DNA of 64,000 nt from Paramacrobiotus metropolitanus (Eukaryota > Tardigrada > Eutardigrada > Parachela > Macrobiotidae), in NCBI RefSeq assembly GCF_019649055.1, contig NW_026570309.1, positions 558,001 through 622,000 on the forward strand, read 5' to 3'. Each line of letters starts with the position of its first letter. The first letter of the stretch is position 1. The notes beneath the pieces are model-generated. The model was not told the origin of the DNA and did no database searches. It worked only from the letters and a program-made list of their open reading frames with translations. This document shows, piece by piece, positions 52,301-64,000 of this stretch. The position numbers and the translations under genes were made by a program.

Positions 52301-53936
52301 GCCGGTTTGCTAATGGCCATGGGTGCCGCTTAAAGAGGCGAGTGTGAAGGAGTGAGTTAGGGTTGAACTGTGGTCAATCGAATGCGTCTAATGGAACGGT
52401 AAAAAACTGAACGACAAACTGGTTCTGGAATCGTCTGGGACTTTGACTCCTGGGTGCGGCGATATTATTCACCGTACGGAACTTTCCATTAGTTTTGTCT
52501 TCGGAACACCAAAACTGAATATCCTTTCTTAAAACCGCTCCGGCTTCAGTCAGCAGATAATAATTAAGACCATGAACGAAACTGTTAAATTATTAGTTCC
52601 ACTCCTGTTTCACGCTAAAAGATCACCAGGTATAATTACGGCAGATGTGATGCAAACTGTACTGTTCAAACACTAATAACAGCAACGAGGTAATTAGCGG
52701 AAAGAAACAGATGCAGCAAGTTCCATAAAAACATCTAGTGTCAAAAACAGAAAACAGGAAAAAGTCAATGCAGTGGTCGCTGCCTTTGATTTTTGCATAA
52801 TGCTGAAGTTGTGCAGTGGCCGCGTCTCCCAAGTGACTTGCCAGATACGGACGTCTAAAGGTTTTTTATGCATTTTAATTATACTACGCTGACCGAAGCA
52901 ATGAAATGTCCAATTGTTCTTGGTTTCTTTGACAATTTAAATGAAGATTTTATTTTAGAACATGCAAATCATTTCATCGCCGCCTGTCACGCAAATCACT
53001 CCGGCAGTGCGTAATACTGCCAAACCTACATAAGCATGCCATTGAAACCCTGGGGGTTAGCCCATCCGGATCTGACTACCGGAACCTGGCTCACATTGTC
53101 GGGAACACTATCAGCCAAGATGCCAAAATTTTATATTTCGCCGAAGACTGGGAAGAAAGTTTGTTCACCCTTGCGCAAGTACTGATAGCCATGCACGTGA
53201 AACTGAGCTGGCTGGTCATCGCCAACAACTTCACACTTGCACTCAACGAATTCTTGCCATTTCCCAAGCGATCCCCGATGTTACTTACATATGACTTCAT
53301 TACTCTGCATGGAAATCATCTCTGTCCACATTCGGCACCAAATTATACGCATTATGCTTCCATTTGCCGGCATCTTGTACTAAAGAATTGCTGCTTCGAT
53401 AGCAGGCTGTCGCTATGCTTCAGGAAAGTACTGTCGTTAGAAAATGGGTGGTCAGATCAGGTCATAGGTCCTGGACGGTGGCATTTAAGGTGTTGCCATG
53501 ATCCATTCTTTATTGTCATTCCCAGGTGGTGCTACAGGTTTACAGAAACAGTGACAAGCACATTCGAAGCATCCTTCCGGTCTGCGCTGGAAGACCACTG
53601 CCCAGTACTCGAAGGACCTAAGATCGAAAATCTTGTCCTTTGGTTAAATTCTTTGACAAGCGAATCATGTACACCAAGATGCTGCATTTGGCCGTATATT
53701 ACATTGTCTTATAAACTGTAAGCAGTGAAGCATCAAACTTCTGCACGAATGGTCCACATAAAAAACCGGATTTGTTTTACAGCTGGGATGAAAAACCGCC
53801 AAAGCACTGTGATGAGGTCATAGCCGACATATGCCGAAGGTTTTCCCCGAAAAGCTGTATTATGCAGACACTGGTCTTGCTACTGCCTTGCATTATCGGC
53901 GAATTTTGCTGTGTTGCTGATGCAGTTGACGACTAA
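49316..53936 (+). CDS. Agenet/KH0-like plus F-box protein, second apparently intact copy, 4 exons
   Basis: Exons 49316-50108, 52162-52264, 52959-53717 and 53783-53936 join in frame to 602 residues, with the same intron positions and phases as the copy at 39851. The N-terminal Agenet-like pair reads VVDFLDADATFRGYVCAVE and EEIDVLISVEDNQPESWQPA, followed by a KH0-like region with FLSATDYHIAVLVQEEYNH. The F-box reads MEVFSFLDVYDQNQLRRTC. The C-terminal domain has LVLKNCCFDS and a Cys-containing end. Identity to the first copy looks moderate (roughly half in conserved stretches), so the duplication is not recent. Intron 1 is about 2 kb and holds repeats. Role as an SCF substrate adaptor is inferred from the F-box. 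Confidence 0.75.
51530..51740 (+). repeat. TTCCGTAAC array in intron 1 of the gene at 49316
   Basis: TTCCGTAAC occurs once near 51529 and then five to six times between 51664 and 51731 at spacings of 13-16 bp. The first and last copies are both followed by GG-A-GAAATCAA, suggesting the ends of a small element about 200 bp long. Confidence 0.55.
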
Positions 53937-54958
53937 TTTTGCGGGAATGTAAGGCCATGGCGCGGATCTGACCAACTACAGATCTGTACTGTACCTAGGT
54001 GTCTCTTATTTCAGATGACATGCTCAGTTAGCTACTACCAACACTTGAAAGTGTGCTTAATGAATTGCATAATTGAAGTATGTGCATAATTTCAGCTTCC
54101 TGTTTTTGCTGAAAGCATAAGTTCGTTAACTTTCGAACCCCTCGAGCGTACTGCAGTCTGTGCGGTTCAGTAAATTTGACACTTTGTAAGGATTGCAGCT
54201 CATCCACTCCTATTAATTTTTCTTTATGTCGAAATGAAAAAGATTGTGAAAGCCTGAAAACAGCGGATCAGGCTAATAATTGGTGATTGCAGTCATTTGC
54301 AGGATAAAATGGCACGGCATAACCGGTAAAAAGTTTTACTAATCAGGTTATCAGCTCTTCATCTTCTTGCAGTCGGGACGCTAATACGGCGGCCTGTTTC
54401 ATAAATCTGCTTTCGAATAACAAGTTGTTTATTAAACCACGCAAACGTACAGTACATTATAAAACTAGTCAGAATTTTACGAAAAATTGATGAGGAAAGA
54501 AATACCAACTACGTAATCTGCTTTAACAATTTGTTGGCTTTGCTGTGTTTAAAGAGCGTGTTAACCCACCCAATGTCAAACAGGGAAAAGGTTTTTAAAC
54601 TTATAACCAGCAAGATTGTAACCCGTTGTAAACATCCAAAAACTGAAATGCCGCCGAACATAAAAGATTGATTAGGTCATGGAGATGTAGCTTTGTTTTG
54701 ACTGTTCATTACGTACTGCGCGAGGCCGCTACGTGACCAAAGGAACGTAAATTTTCTTGTCTACCTGTAACTTCCAACTTAATTTTAAGCAGTTGGGTAA
54801 CTGTTAATGTCGTCGCATAACCTAAATACCTTGTTTAGACGCTTTCCTCAACAGTATGTACTACGTATTTGCACTTTTATTAACGCCGAGAACATCGCTA
54901 ACATAAGTACTAAGAGCTAATAATCTTAACGCAGCACACTCTTTTTCTCGTGCAAACT
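53937..54958. other. Intergenic
   Basis: Nothing recognised. Confidence 0.4.
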
Positions 54959-56024
54959 CTAGTATTTCTCCTGTCCAAAATAGGCTGTCGGGTGTGTGTT
55001 CTTTGGGGGTTTCGATCGTCCTTCCTTCGACGAGTGATCCAACACACCACCGGCCGACTGATCCGTTTCGATCTAAAAAAAGGGAAACAAAGTAAATCAA
55101 GTTGAGCTAGCGGCTTCAATTATTTCCCAATGATACAGTCGTTACACGAGCGTGAAGCCTGTATAGCGGAGTAAGTGGACATTCAACAACAATAGCAGTA
55201 AACACGTATACGCACGTAAAAGTTGTTCACTACTGCAAATTGGTTGCATTGTACTACTAACACAAAGCAGTAACATACTTCTCCAACCCAGATGGTGGAC
55301 ATCTCGATCGTTCGCGGCTTCTTCCCTTCGTTCCCGGTTTTTTTCGCTTTCTCCTCCGCGGCTTTTTCCATTTTTTCGAAGATATTCATTATCTTTTCCA
55401 GACGCTCCTCATTGTAGCGAGGAAGCGCTTTCTTTTTGTTAGCATCATAATCAATGTACTCTTCCGTACTTTTTCCATGCACAATTTCGGTGTCAAAACT
55501 GTGATGTCCTTCTCCTGGTGTACCAACCAAGCTGTAGGCAGAACACGTTCTTATTACGACACTCGTTAAAGCTAAGCGTGATCAGCATTTTCGACGACGT
55601 AAAAACACGTCCAAACATTGATGATACGACTTTACGCGTGCAACGCCGGGTATGAAATCTGAGGAATGAATGGAAGTGACCTGTGCAAAATCACTTCCCA
55701 TCGAAACTGTCACAATCAGAAACGAAAGAATTTGAATAAAGTGGTTATTAAACATAAATTATAGAAAATCCTTAATTATGAAGTAATAATAAAAGAAAAT
55801 GAATTAACAATATTATGTCACGCCTTAACGCTTATGGCCTGTAGAGTTTATACAGCAAGCTCTTACAATTTCACCAGCTCTTCCTCGAACGCTTTGACTT
55901 GCTCTTTGACCCGATGACCAAAGAGGACAAACAGCGTCTTCCGTTGCGCAGTAGCGTCCGTTACAGTTTTCCGTTCACCCTTCATCCCTTTTTCCCGCAT
56001 CAGCGCAGTCAGATGCTCGTTCAT
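54959..56024 (-). CDS. Small 3-exon gene of unknown function
   Basis: Exons 56024-55867, 55531-55279 and 55072-54959 join in frame to 174 residues, with agreeing phases (2, then 0) and consensus sites (GTAAGA, CTACAG, GTATGT, TTTTTTAG). The start MNEHLTALMREKG is chosen as the first ATG after an acceptor-like TTCGTTTAG, so an upstream exon may exist. The middle part is a Lys/Glu-rich helix (RYNEERLEKIMNIFEKMEKA). The end is polar: KNTHPTAYFGQEKY. No known domain is recognised. Confidence 0.55.
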
Positions 56025-59000
56025 ATGCACTAAACGAAACAAAACTTTACGAATGAGAAACCGCAGCTGCGCCTGCAGCGATGACAAATGCAGCTGTAAT
56101 TTTATAGCTCATGCTGCGACACGTTAAAATTAAGGTGAAGGCTTTACATACCACCTTTGTACCACCGTTGATGTTGCTCTTACAATTAGTCTTAGTACCA
56201 CAGTTTTACCACCTTTAACTTTAATACTACCTTTGCTACACCAGTTTTTTCTCCGCATTTATTTGTTTGTCAGTTGTCTCGCTACTAGTTCTTATACAAT
56301 AATATCTTGGATATCAAAATGATTTGTTTATATAATATATGTATATGATATACTTTTTAAAATATATAATAGCAGCTTTCTACAATATACTGCAATAATC
56401 TATGAAATATTATCGTTTAAATTTTGTTATGCGGAGGGCAGCGGAAACGACGTGGTTTTGCAAGAGTGGTATTAGGAGTCAAAAGTTACTGTATATGAAC
56501 ACTATTTATTCTAACGATAGTTGCGTTACCTGCGTATAACAAACATTTGGTCGGAAATCATTTTAAAAATTGCGCTGTTAATTTTCTCAGTACTCACAAC
56601 CGTGGCACTCGCTCTGATCCTGCACCACCAGCATTCCGAAATGGAAACGCTTTTCAGGTTTTTGGCTTTTCGACGCTGACATTGCTGCAAAAATCAGAAG
56701 CTTCATCAGAACAGTTTTCGATATTTCTACAATAATGTCCTTAATTTTGAACTTCCGGTAATGGTTCCGCTTTATGTTGATATGACAACAAAGTTAAATG
56801 TCAACTTTAGACCGCTGTGACGTCAACGGAAAGCTTTCCGCCTACAGTGCTCTGACTTCCCTTCCCTTTAGTTTGTTTAGTTTTTTCTCACGTACTCAAC
56901 TAATTTTATAAAGGGATTTATTTTATTTATTACTCGTCAAAAAGTAATTACAGTACTAAATAATGACTTAAAACTATGTGTAAAGTAAATTTATAAAACC
57001 AATACAATTAACCCTAAATTTATAAGTTAATTAATTAAAAAATATACTTAGTTATTGCTATCAATTTCTTTAACTAATTGGTCTGTAAAAACAGATGGTT
57101 GTATTTCAAAGCAAAGCCGAAAAAACCACACCAGTTGCGCCACTGAAGGACGCGATGTGCCCATGTACTACGATGTTGCTCTTACGCCGACTTTATAAAG
57201 AGTAGTAATGGCAGTTATAACTACGGCAATCTCTCAGAGCGTAGAGTAGCGGTACAAGTATCGTGGGCTGTTTTTGAATTACTGCTTCATTAAGCCCAAA
57301 TAATTTTATGATACTACTTTATTCCTTTTATTAACGTGTGCACTGAGCTCCAGTATATACAATACAACAGACCATGATTTTTGCAGTCATCACCACACAT
57401 GTGCGGCTGCGCAATATAATCCAGTTAAATTAAAATTTAATTTGAATTGCTTAATTATTTCTTGATGATTGGTCGCTAAGATTATTCAGCTTTGATGTAC
57501 ACGTGTGACTTACACGTTTACACAGCGACATCGCAGTCGATCGCACAATATGTGCTACGGTGGCTGCAATAATTGTACGGTGTAGTACAGTGGCTCGGGT
57601 GGCTTGGCTAAAGTGTTTCGTCACTGTATTTTTAACGTCACAACTGCAAGAAAACGGTTCAAGATTTTTCAAAAATTTCAAGTATACTCTGCAGCGGATG
57701 CGACATACTTAATCATGTAAAGAAAAGAAAACAGGACGAAAATCGGATAGTGGAAGTTTTAATTTAAGATTGTCAACTTGAACGACCATCTCCCATTCAC
57801 TTACTACAGCTAACCACTTGTGCGACCGTACGAGTAGCTATGATTCAATAATACTTTTAAATTCCAATTAAATGAATACCCAATTACACATTAATTAATT
57901 TCTATTACAAAATTACTGACATATAAACAGAAATAAATCTGACTTAATAACTTATATAAATTAATGTAACTTATATACGTACATAAATTAATGGAACTTT
58001 ATTAATGCTTATTGTCCCTGTTTATTTTTGTTCTATATCCCTGTTGGCTGTTTTCTAATTTTTTAACTACAGTAGTTTTTTCGCACTGGCAGCGTGCACT
58101 TTACGGTTTTACCTATAATATACAAGTACTAATGTTTTGCCTTTTCAAAAATTTTCGGATTATTAATGGTAAAATCAGCTGTGCATGTACAAGTACCTTG
58201 AGTCTTACATAACGTACTGACATAATTATATACATTAAAAACCAATAACACAGAAAAGAACAGAGTACGTGGTTGTAAGTTAAGCCGTAAACAATATATA
58301 GTACTAGCTAAGTAGGGTTTTGCGCGCATTACGGCGTTCTGGTGGCTCTTACACTTGTGTAAATACGGTGCATTTTTTTAAGTGAGTTGGTTTTTAAAAA
58401 AATTAAATTGTCTACAGCCTATTCTTTGAACAACATCTTACGGACTCAACTGAATTATGAAATCACAAAGTAACGTAACTGCACAATCAACTTACTTGTT
58501 TGTAGTTTTCTCCACGCGGGGTTCGCAACTCTCGACAAAGTAAGGTTAAAGAATTCAGAAGTTCTAATTAATTTGTATCGAAATTAGAGTAGGGTAGGGT
58601 TTTAATGAGATTCAAATGTCGCAATAGTCAGTGCATACAGACGGTTTAAATTGTACCAGCCGGTATGTACGTATGTATGTAGTACGTGCGCGCAGCTGCA
58701 GCCGGCATCTGCACGATTGCCAGCAAACTCACGTACGAGCATCTTCACTTTCGTCTTCCGGCCTACTTTTCCGAGAATTCGCTCCAAACGCTATCGGTGT
58801 GAGCCAGGTAGACAGCAGCATCTCCGCATGCCGCAAAGTACAACAGGCAAACGTTCAGTGAGATCTCAGTCTACACTGTTGTCGGCTGCATTGTACGAAC
58901 ATCCAGTATTTGGCGAGTGCACGATGTTGCTTTGTAGATTCTGTTGTAATTGATTGTTAATTTGCTCTAGTTGTTACAGTTGCATGTATGTCCAGCAACA

Positions 59001-59802
59001 CAGTATCGTGCACTCGCCAGCCGCCATTAATGGAGAAGCTGCAATCGTGTTCACTGGGATCTTGCTGAACGTACGAGCGACGGTCCGGCGCAGACATGTA
59101 CAGCAACCGTGTCTACCCAGCTCACGCCGATATGCAAATCGCATTCTCGGAAAGTAGACGGGAAACGGAAAGTGAGAATGCACACACGTGGGTTCACTGG
59201 CAGTTGTCGTGTTCATACCTGTTGCAACTGCGCGTACTGAATGCCGGCTTAGCGCATTCTGTCAGATTGTGTACGCTGCAAGTGCCTGATAGGTACAACA
59301 AATAAAAAATAATTTTGATTTCTGATTGATCTTTATCGTGACCGATCGCACTGAATTTGCGCCATACCCATCGGAGAATATTCGGATTATTACCACATAG
59401 AATTGTAACGTATGTATATCCCGTGCATCTTCACTGGTCCAAAGTGAAGCACGCTGCATCAGCTACAAACCCGTTTTCAACTCTTCGCGTCGCAGTGGCA
59501 ATCTGGAATCTTTGGTTTTTTGACTACCAGACCTACGGCGGGTTCCGTCAGGATTATGTTGTGCTCGTAATAATGTACAAATCATAAAAGAAGGAGCGTT
59601 GTCTTTGTCCTTGAAACCGGCGACTCTGATCAACAGCGCAACTGCAACCGCCTTGTTCGGCAGCAGCGGTTCTATCGTCATCGATCATTCGCTAACCAAA
59701 AGCTGCAAAGTGCAGAGTGTGGCTGATTATTATTTATCCGTAATTAGTGTAGTGTGTGGAGTGTAGTACGAATTTCATTCATTCTGCGGAATAATTTTTA
59801 CG
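56025..59802. other. Long AT-rich intergenic region
   Basis: No gene supported. Short ORFs around 57.5, 58.7 and 59.2 kb lack splice or domain support. Near 56.1-56.2 kb a few copies of ACCACCTTT/TACCAC occur. Confidence 0.4.
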
Positions 59803-60192
59803 ATGTCTTCCTCCGAAAATCCCCTATCTCATCGCCGTCCCCCTTCCAGCTTGATCACCGCATCCTATCCTCCCTTGTCCTCCCATCCTCCGCCGCGGCC
59901 CACCCGCGAGTATTCTTTTCCCTCCGCTGCTGCCCCTGGCAGTCAGCGCCCCGGGGCCGCTCGTCCCTCGTTAATCAGCGCCAGCACCCCGCTGCGCCCG
60001 GGGGAGAAACGGCGCGGGGTGCGTCCCCCGACTGTTAATCCCAATTTCAACCAGCCCCGCGGCCGTCTGACGTTCAACGCGGAGAGTGTGGAGAATGGGA
60101 AGGGCGAGCAGCGGAAAACGGCGCAGGAGACCCCCGCCAACGAGGCAGGCGGGGAGCCTGCGCGAGACGCTGCGCAAGAAGTCCGCAGTTAA
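59803..60192 (+). CDS. Pro/Ser-rich disordered N-terminal exon, possibly of the downstream coiled-coil gene
   Basis: 129 codons from ATG 59803, GC-rich in an AT-rich setting. The protein is low-complexity (PPRPTREY, RPGEKRRGVRP). A donor inside the ORF in the right phase (after 3n+1 bases, for example within GCGGAGAGTGTGG near 60083) would join it to the exon at 60502, but I cannot select one with certainty. It could equally be a separate short gene. Confidence 0.45.
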   Translation: MSSSENPLSHRRPPSSLITASYPPLSSHPPPRPTREYSFPSAAAPGSQRPGAARPSLISASTPLRPGEKRRGVRPPTVNPNFNQPRGRLTFNAESVENGKGEQRKTAQETPANEAGGEPARDAAQEVRS

Positions 60193-60501
60193 ATCCCCGA
60201 ACGAGTGTTGGCCACGTTTCGCAGGCTGGATGGGGCGCCCATTGGCGAGGGAAGAGTGGGGATGAGAATCTGCGAGGTGAAAATGGTGAGGAACTCTCAG
60301 AATCTGTTTGCAGCGTTCTTTGCGTGTTTTGATTTTTTGATTGATTTTTATTCTCTGCGCAGAGTACAATTTCCGTCAGTTTTGAAACGCTTAATTTTTA
60401 TTTTATAGTGCTGATTATTTTTTTGTGACAATTTTAATTTAAAGTGATATTTAATGCCTAGTTTATGGATTAAAATTCTGCAAGGCAGTCGCTCTTTGTA
60501 G

Positions 60502-63500
60502 TCGATTCTACAACGAAGAAACGACGACTGGATTCTAGTGGCGAATTGAGCCTGAATTCGTCGCTCTCGCCTGGAAAAACCACGGATTTGATTAAGCTGG
60601 AGAAGGAAATCACTCGTGTTACATTCGAGCGCGATTTATTGAAGGAAGAAGTCAGTTTGGAACGATTGCGGACGGAGGAGAAACTGCGCAAACACAAGCA
60701 AGACGAAGACGTGAGTTGCAGTATCGTGGTTTTGTGTTTATTTAGCATTATTTTCCAACAAAATTTTCATCCGATATTTATTTCTCTTGCATTAACTCAA
60801 GAAAACGTTTTCATTTTTTTGAGCATTTTTGTAAAATGCCAGTTGTGCGATTAACAGACGATTTTTCACGAATGAAGTACAGTATCTGGAACTGTGGCAA
60901 GAGGTTGTGAATGAATTTTGGCGATAAATTAGTTCTTTTTTTCTACACATAAAATCTGTTTTACGAATTATGCAACAACGCTGAAATGTGCGATATTTGT
61001 CAGAAAATTGAAAATACGTGTTTTGGAAAATAATTCAGAATTTAAATTATGTTTAAACGTAGGAATAATGTGAGCGAGTACTGCAGTTTTAATATGGCGA
61101 TTTCTGTGCATAGAAGTATTTAAATGAAACTCATTTTTTCTTGGCAGGCTGCCATGGCCAAAGCCGGGGAAATGTGGTCGCAGGCGGAGAAGATTCTGCA
61201 GGAGAACGACCGCCTGCGCGAGAAGATGGACAAGGCGGAAACGGAGGGAATCGCCATGCGGAAGCAGTACGAAGAGCAGATTGCCCACATCAAAATGGAG
61301 CATATGACGCGCACGCAGCAACTCGACCGGGATTTGCGGGAAGCGCGCAGTGAGAATCTGCTGCTCAACGAGCGTTTCAAGACGTAAGTGGACTTATTCG
61401 TCTTGAGTTCGTCGAATGCTGCCAAATGTTCAGATAATTTATTGCTGAATTGACTTTTCTATGATTTTTTTATAATGCGAAATAAATCTTACGCTGGATA
61501 ATTGTTTAATGAAATAACAAGAAAATATGAGCTAACTAAAATTAACTCGCGTGCCGCAGATTTTCTGTGAGAGATTGTTGTGTGAGAATATTTTTTTTCG
61601 ATTTTTTGAAAGCTCGTATTTATCCTCATGTTCTTGCCTGCTGTTTCTTTTTTTTATTTCTTGCTTTAATCCCTCATGTTATTAAGCCGTACGGTTCTAT
61701 CACTCTGACGACGTTTTACGGAATGATTAGTATTGATTAATTTTTGTCGTATAGTGCATCAAGAGAGCGCCATGTCGCTGTGGAGGAAAATCATCTCCTG
61801 AAAACCAAACTGGACAAATTGAATCCGTTAGTGAGCGAACTGCGAGAAGTGCGCAAGGAAAACCAGAATCTCACGGCACAGCTGCAGGTAAAATTCCAGT
61901 TTTGAATTTTTGCGTTTAACTTATCTTCGTTAACCTTGTATTATGTTGGGATTAATGTTAAAACACGGCCGAGTGTCTGTATTTTTAATCCTTACATAAT
62001 TCTAAATAATGGCGATAAGTGTATTAGCGTTTCGTACTCTGAGAGCAATTTATTTGCCGAAGATTGTTATTTTAATTAAGTTTTTTGTAGATTTGTTGTT
62101 CTCAGCAGAGAAACTATAATTTTCGAAGTTTTTTTAAATAAGTTGGAAAAATTTTTAACGGCTTGTCTTATAAATGTTTGAAGGTATTTTGTTCAATTAT
62201 ATTTGGTTGAAATTTATGGTGCTATTCTGAGGATTTGCTACTTCAGATTTTCCTTTGTACTGTGGTTGTAGCGTTGTGGCTGTCGATTCCGGAATATTTG
62301 TCGCCGTTTTCGTATTACACAGTTCAGCAGTTTGTTGTTTTTTAAAATGATGTTTCAAAATGCGCAGCCATTATGGATATTTATTCCTTGGGATTTTGGC
62401 AGGCAAAAGATGGGCAAATCGCCGACCTGACGAATGCTAATGCGCTGCTGGCCAACTTGCCAGAAGAGCTGAAACAGTACCGTGAATTGCAGATTAAAGT
62501 GCCGCTGCTGGAGAAGGAAAATCAGAAGTTGAGGTTGATACATATAGCACTTTTCTTAGCGGAATATTTGCGAATTTTTTCTTTTATTTCGTAGCGGAAT
62601 ATTTGCGAATTTCGCTGTTGCTTAATTTGTTCATCACTGCTCGAGTAGTTATTTTTAGTGTTGTCATTTCATTCAGATTTTTATTGCGTTTTTATGTAGT
62701 ATTTTGTGAATTGTTTATTGTCTTTTAATATACTTACAGAGAACGAGCCGCACTTGCCCGTGCTAACGAGGATAAAATCCAGACCCTGGAGGAGTCCATT
62801 AAACGCTACGAAACACGGCAGTGCCGTTTCTACGATTTGGAGTTGGAAAACGAGCAGCTGAAGGCGCAGATTGACGAGTTTGAATCCGCTGACTTGGCAC
62901 AGTCCCCGTCCAAAAAGCCGCGGTACGTCGGTAGTAATTTGCTTCGTTTTTGATTATCTAATTCATGATATTATTTTATATTGTATTTTTTTCTATCGGT
63001 TGATACTTGATAATTATTCAGCTTTAATACGAGTATGAATATTATCGCAGCTTTATTGTGAGAAATGCTTTTAATTACTCACTGGTAGTACTTACTGCTT
63101 CGTTAACCACAGCCGTGCACAACCGTACAATACATAGCGACTTTAAAGCCGTTGATCTCTCACTTGGAAGCCGGTTTTGAGGCTCACTGGCGATTCAGTG
63201 GCGATAACTGGCTGAGAGCGAGCCAGAGAAGGGAACAATGGCAGTTGCGCAAGCGGCCATATCCATTGAGCTGCATAGATGTACAGATAAAATCAGCTGT
63301 CAATCACGGCGTGTTGTGGTTTAAATTTTTAAACAGAAGCTTTCTCTCGTTGGTACACACTGGAGTTGAATGTCGATTGTTTTCATGTGTATAGCGGCAT
63401 TCAGCACTTACTGGATCGGATTGGTGAGATGGAATTGCGTGAGAAGAAGCTGGGTGATGATGTCGCCAGCCGGAACCAAAAGTGAGTTATAAAATAGTTT

Positions 63501-63803
63501 ATACCATATTACTGTATTATATACATCCTGTACATTTTCATGCCACATGTACTTGTAAGTTGTAGTTACTGAAAAAAGCGCCACATGCGATTAGAATCAT
63601 TGGCTGTTGGCCTACATTTCTCGTTTAAATTAATTATATCAGCGGATTTTCCTGGTAGGATCGGTGAAATGGCCGACCGTTGTCGTGATCTCGAAGAGCG
63701 AATTGTGGAGGTCAAATCCCAGCTGGAATTGTCGGAGAAGTCGAAGCAGATGCAGGAAAGCCGGGCGCAGGATTTGTCAAACAAGCTGGCTGCCGTTTCG
63801 ACA
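60502..63803 (+). CDS. Coiled-coil protein, 7 exons in window, possibly MAD1-like; continues past the edge
   Basis: Exons 60502-60710, 61148-61383, 61755-61887, 62403-62533, 62740-62922, 63395-63481 and 63659-63803 join in frame, each with a GT-AG intron and matching phases. The product is almost entirely heptad coiled coil. The first exon carries a basic KKRRLDSS, a possible nuclear signal, and LEKEITRVTFERDLL. Exon five ends LENEQLKAQIDEFES...PSKKPR and exon six continues GIQHLLDRIGEMELREKKL. This order (coiled coil, short break, then HLL-x4-MELREKKL) resembles the middle of the spindle checkpoint protein MAD1, but generic coiled coils can look alike. The first in-window exon needs an upstream exon, since a stop precedes it. 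Confidence 0.6.
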
Positions 63804-64000
63804 GTAAGAAATTTGTGTAAAATAAATGAAAGAATTAACAAATGTATTGTACGGTACTTGCCGTTTTTAAGGTTTTTACGGTCATAATTTTTTAACCATA
63901 GAAGCGTTGCAGTTAATCAACTGCTGCTTTAAGCGGTGAATATTTCTGTTTGGATACTGATTTTTCTTTAATTTTTTCCTTTTAATTTGCTTTCTTTTTT

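Noticed and set aside
1-64000. CRISPR arrays, bacterial operons, riboswitches
   Set aside because: Nothing in the window supports a prokaryotic origin; regular repeats found are transposon ends or minisatellites.

Overview
This is nuclear DNA from a multicellular invertebrate. The signs are intron-containing genes with short GT-AG introns, metazoan-type Ty3/gypsy LTR retrotransposons, a FLYWCH-bearing Mutator-like transposon, and expanded F-box genes. I cannot fix the phylum. A tardigrade or another small ecdysozoan is a guess from compact introns and novel gene families.

Layout. Positions 1-2850 (+) hold the 5' part of a very large Ty3/gypsy element, here called family B: protease, spacer and the start of pol. 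At 2848-2851 this joins directly to the 3' part (2848-7780, +) of a second Ty3/gypsy element, family A: integrase end, a 3' accessory gene and the 3' LTR. From 7781 to about 10.5 kb lies host DNA with exons 1 and 2 of a broken gene. From about 10.5 kb to 24177 (-) is the 3' part of B: pol plus roughly five extra genes, then a proposed 3' LTR. At 24177/24178 it joins the 5' part of A (24178-33362, -): pol, protease, gag, PBS and 5' LTR. Re-inverting 2851-24177 restores one continuous A and one continuous B. It also makes A's LTRs flank a 4-bp target duplication, and puts exons 1-2 (7.8-8.9 kb) in line with exon 3 (33.5 kb) of the broken host gene. I therefore read the region as a 21.3-kb inversion with one breakpoint inside each element.

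Positions 33.5-54 kb are a cluster of paralogous host genes with a new-looking architecture. Exon 1 encodes a region resembling the N-terminal tandem Agenet/Tudor plus KH0 part of the FMRP/FXR family, exon 2 an F-box, and exons 3-4 a Cys-containing C-terminal domain. Two copies look intact (39851-43060 and 49316-53936, both +). The others are relics: 7.8-8.9 kb plus 33.5-35.4 kb, 36.1-38.7 kb, 46.9 kb and 47.3-48.1 kb. A Mutator-like element (33615-35108) sits in exon 3 of the first relic.

Positions 54-64 kb hold a small minus-strand gene (54959-56024) and a plus-strand multi-exon coiled-coil gene (60502 to beyond the window, possibly MAD1-like) with a candidate N-terminal exon at 59803.

The most unusual material is in the retroelements. 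(i) B carries zinc, RS-rich, winged-helix-like and acidic proteins downstream of pol, part of which A shares as one fused gene. (ii) Each family is saturated, in coding and non-coding parts, by its own short motif: AAAGGTCA in B, often presented in hairpins, and GCCAG(A/T)/ATCAG(A/T) in A. (iii) A conserved hairpin box lies just upstream of the 3' LTR in both families. (iv) A's LTRs are essentially identical although its ORFs carry in-frame stops.
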